Below are positions 39,892-41,180 of a stretch of DNA of 41,180 nt, piece after piece. Numbering within the stretch: the first letter of the stretch is position 1; each line of letters starts with the position of its first letter. The translations under genes were made by a program, and so were the position numbers. This stretch comes from Tissierellia bacterium (GTDB lineage Bacteria; Bacillota; Clostridia; Tissierellales; Sedimentibacteraceae): positions 1 to 41,180 of the forward strand of contig DURT01000090.1 in the NCBI GenBank assembly GCA_012843025.1, read 5' to 3'. The notes under the pieces were generated by a model. That model ran no database searches. It saw nothing but the letters and a program-made list of their open reading frames with translations, and had not been told where the DNA came from.

Positions 39892-40872
39892 TTAATACTC
39901 AATAAATTTGTCACCGGCTACACTGCAAATACTGCACTTATCTGGTCGGTATTTTTCTATGTTGCCACAGACAGGGCAAAGGTAATAAAAGACTTCCTCT
40001 TTATTACCAAGATTATCCAACGCGTCTTGATAGAGCTTAGCATGAACCTCTTCTGCTTTCATTGCAAATGTGAATGACATAACTGCAGCCTTATTACCTT
40101 CAGCTTCTGCTTGTTTTATGAAAGGAGGATACATTTCTTTATATTCATAGGTTTCACCTTTAATCCCATCCTTTAAATTGTCTGCTGTGGAACCGATTTT
40201 ACCTGCAACCTCAAAATGCTTTAGGGCATGTAGTGTCTCGGCATCTGCTGCAGCTCTAAAAAGTTTCGCTGCATTAAGCTCTCCTTCTTTTTCAGCTTTC
40301 TTGGCATATGCTGTATACTTCCTATTTGCCTCGGCTTCTCCCGTAAATGCCGCCATCAGATTCTTTAGTGTCGTATTTTCACTCATCTTATAATCCTCCT
40401 TATTCTCACCAAGTAATTCTATTAGTTTTTTCACAGCATCCTTGGGGAATCCTTCTGCTTGCTTGCTCTCAATCAGAGAATGCAGAAAATCCTGTACATT
40501 ATCACTTTGTGGAAGCATGTATCCTGCCTCACGAATGATGTCCTCCGCCATGATATGGTTGGATTTTTCAATAGCAGCAGCCAGCTTTCCATGCAATCCG
40601 GCAGCAATACTCTCTTGCTGTGACTTACTACGTAAAAGTGCTTTTAATGCACCAATAACTACATCTGTCTTTTGTTGTTGCGGTGGATATTCAAAAGGAA
40701 CCATTGAAATTGCTCCAGATGGACAGGCATCTGCACAATCGCCACAACCAATACATTTTTCAACATCGATAATACTGTTTTCGGTGTCTGTTGCTCCAGT
40801 AGGGCAAACATACAGACATAAACAATCTTTGGTACACAGGCGTATATTTCTTACTGCATATTTCTTAGCCAC
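39892..40872 (-). CDS. Ferredoxin-rubrerythrin fusion protein
   Basis: 326 residues. Residues 1-60 hold two [4Fe-4S] motifs: an unusual C13-x3-C17-x-C19-x3-C23 and a standard CIGCGDCADACPSGAI. Residues 65-160 are a helical linker of unknown role. Residues 163-285 are a rubrerythrin ferritin-like domain (EAEANRKYTAYAKKAEKEG, AADAETLHALKHFE, MKAEEVHAKLYQDAL) holding a diiron site. Residues 295-326 are a rubredoxin-like zinc/iron knuckle (CPVCG...CSIC). Rubrerythrins reduce H2O2, and the ferredoxin part may supply electrons directly. The start is GTG at 40872 with GGGAGG inside the end of the upstream gene, so translation is coupled. A perfect AAGGAGG lies before the in-frame ATG at 40386 (residue 163), which would give free rubrerythrin. 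Confidence 0.88.
   Translation of the reverse strand: MAKKYAVRNIRLCTKDCLCLYVCPTGATDTENSIIDVEKCIGCGDCADACPSGAISMVPFEYPPQQQKTDVVIGALKALLRSKSQQESIAAGLHGKLAAAIEKSNHIMAEDIIREAGYMLPQSDNVQDFLHSLIESKQAEGFPKDAVKKLIELLGENKEDYKMSENTTLKNLMAAFTGEAEANRKYTAYAKKAEKEGELNAAKLFRAAADAETLHALKHFEVAGKIGSTADNLKDGIKGETYEYKEMYPPFIKQAEAEGNKAAVMSFTFAMKAEEVHAKLYQDALDNLGNKEEVFYYLCPVCGNIEKYRPDKCSICSVAGDKFIEY
40384..40401 (-). promoter_or_regulatory. Internal ribosome binding site for a free rubrerythrin
   Basis: Minus-strand AAGGAGG (40395-40401), an 8-base spacer and an in-frame ATG (40384-40386), exactly where a stand-alone rubrerythrin would start (MSENTTLKNLMAAFTGEAEA). Confidence 0.6.
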
Positions 40873-40877
40873 TATAA

Positions 40878-41180
40878 TTACCTCCCTTCAATCTTTTCGA
40901 ATTTCCAATTCGGAACCTTACAAACAGGGCATACTTCCGGAAGCTTATCACCTATGTAAACAAATCCACAGATGGTACAAACATAAACACCGGTGTTTTC
41001 CAGCATGGCATCCCCCTCTTTTTTATATCGTGTCAAGAGAGATTTCAAGATTCGGGTAACCTTCTCACTCCATACCAAGGCACGCAGTGCGCCCCGATCT
41101 TTAGCATCAGATGCAATAACATTAGCATTTGGGAAACCCTGCTTAAGATCTTTTTCTATAAAATCAAGCAGCTTATCAAA
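40878..41180 (-). CDS. Rubrerythrin-like protein with C-terminal rubredoxin domain (5' end outside window)
   Basis: The frame is open to the window edge, giving 100 residues of the C-terminal part. The last 42 residues are a rubredoxin-like domain: YVCTICGFVYIGD and EVCPVCKVPNWKFEKIEGR, four cysteines in two CxxC knuckles. The part before it (ALRALVWSEKVTRILKSLL) resembles the end of a rubrerythrin ferritin-like domain, but too little is visible for certainty. It probably acts in peroxide or superoxide defence with the ferredoxin-rubrerythrin encoded 5 bases downstream, whose ribosome site lies in this gene's last codons. GGGGGA before the in-frame ATG at 41006 might also allow the rubredoxin domain to be made alone. 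Confidence 0.75.
   Translation of the reverse strand, partial: FDKLLDFIEKDLKQGFPNANVIASDAKDRGALRALVWSEKVTRILKSLLTRYKKEGDAMLENTGVYVCTICGFVYIGDKLPEVCPVCKVPNWKFEKIEGR

Noticed and set aside
1..41180. CRISPR arrays, tRNA or rRNA genes, prophage modules
   Set aside because: I read for regularly spaced repeats, tRNA T-loops (GGTTCGAATCC-like) and structural phage genes and saw none.

Overview
The window comes from the chromosome of a low-G+C, anaerobic, spore-forming Firmicute, most likely a member of the Clostridia. The evidence is strong AGGAGG-type ribosome sites, very A+T-rich spacers, an alpha/beta small acid-soluble spore protein, many Fe-S and rubredoxin-type proteins, and T-tailed terminators after many genes. 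I cannot name the species. No rRNA, tRNA or CRISPR array was seen.

Layout. 1-167: 3' end of an IS110-type transposase. 0.3-2.8 kb: a BrnQ carrier and a D-cysteine desulfhydrase, probably one operon. 3.0-3.9 kb: an AraC/GyrI-type regulator. 4.0-5.0 kb: two NifX-like (MTH1175-type) proteins around a decayed MinD-type Fe-S ATPase. 5.2-10 kb: DMT and MATE exporters, a flavodoxin, a DUF5320-like protein, an HxlR regulator and a GNAT acetyltransferase. 10-12.7 kb: a CoA-disulfide reductase/rhodanese fusion with a small siroheme sulfite/nitrite reductase, divergent from a LysR gene. 13.8-17.8 kb: a BtuFCD/FecBCD-type ABC importer and a DAACS symporter. 17.9-23.9 kb: three diguanylate cyclases, a spore protein, a cold-shock-domain protein and a broken MFS gene. 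24.2-26.4 kb: an M28 peptidase and an ATP-grasp protein. 26.5-31.4 kb: a visibly more G+C-rich operon (TetR, FGGY kinase, tandem class II aldolase, class III aminotransferase). 31.9-34.4 kb: a REC-PAS-PAS-GGDEF-EAL protein. 34.6-38.5 kb: two secreted proteins that share a duplicated C-terminal module and flank an SRAP gene. 38.9-41.2 kb: a HEAT-like protein, a truncated SRA-type domain protein, a ferredoxin-rubrerythrin fusion and a partial rubredoxin-like protein.

How the genes work together. Two regulons can be read from the DNA. TGACATATGTCA-type palindromes sit in nearly identical positions at the promoters of the NifX-like operon and of the DUF5320-like gene, so the two loci are probably controlled together. 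The palindrome ATAGGT-N3-ACCTAT lies both between the divergent lysR and CoA-disulfide reductase genes and just upstream of the ABC importer genes, linking sulfur/thiol redox chemistry to import of an unknown solute. The aldolase/kinase/aminotransferase operon looks like a self-contained catabolic pathway of unknown substrate with its own TetR repressor, and it is the best candidate for an undescribed system. Two genes (AraC-GyrI and ferredoxin-rubrerythrin) carry perfect Shine-Dalgarno sequences at internal domain borders, so each may also make a short second product.
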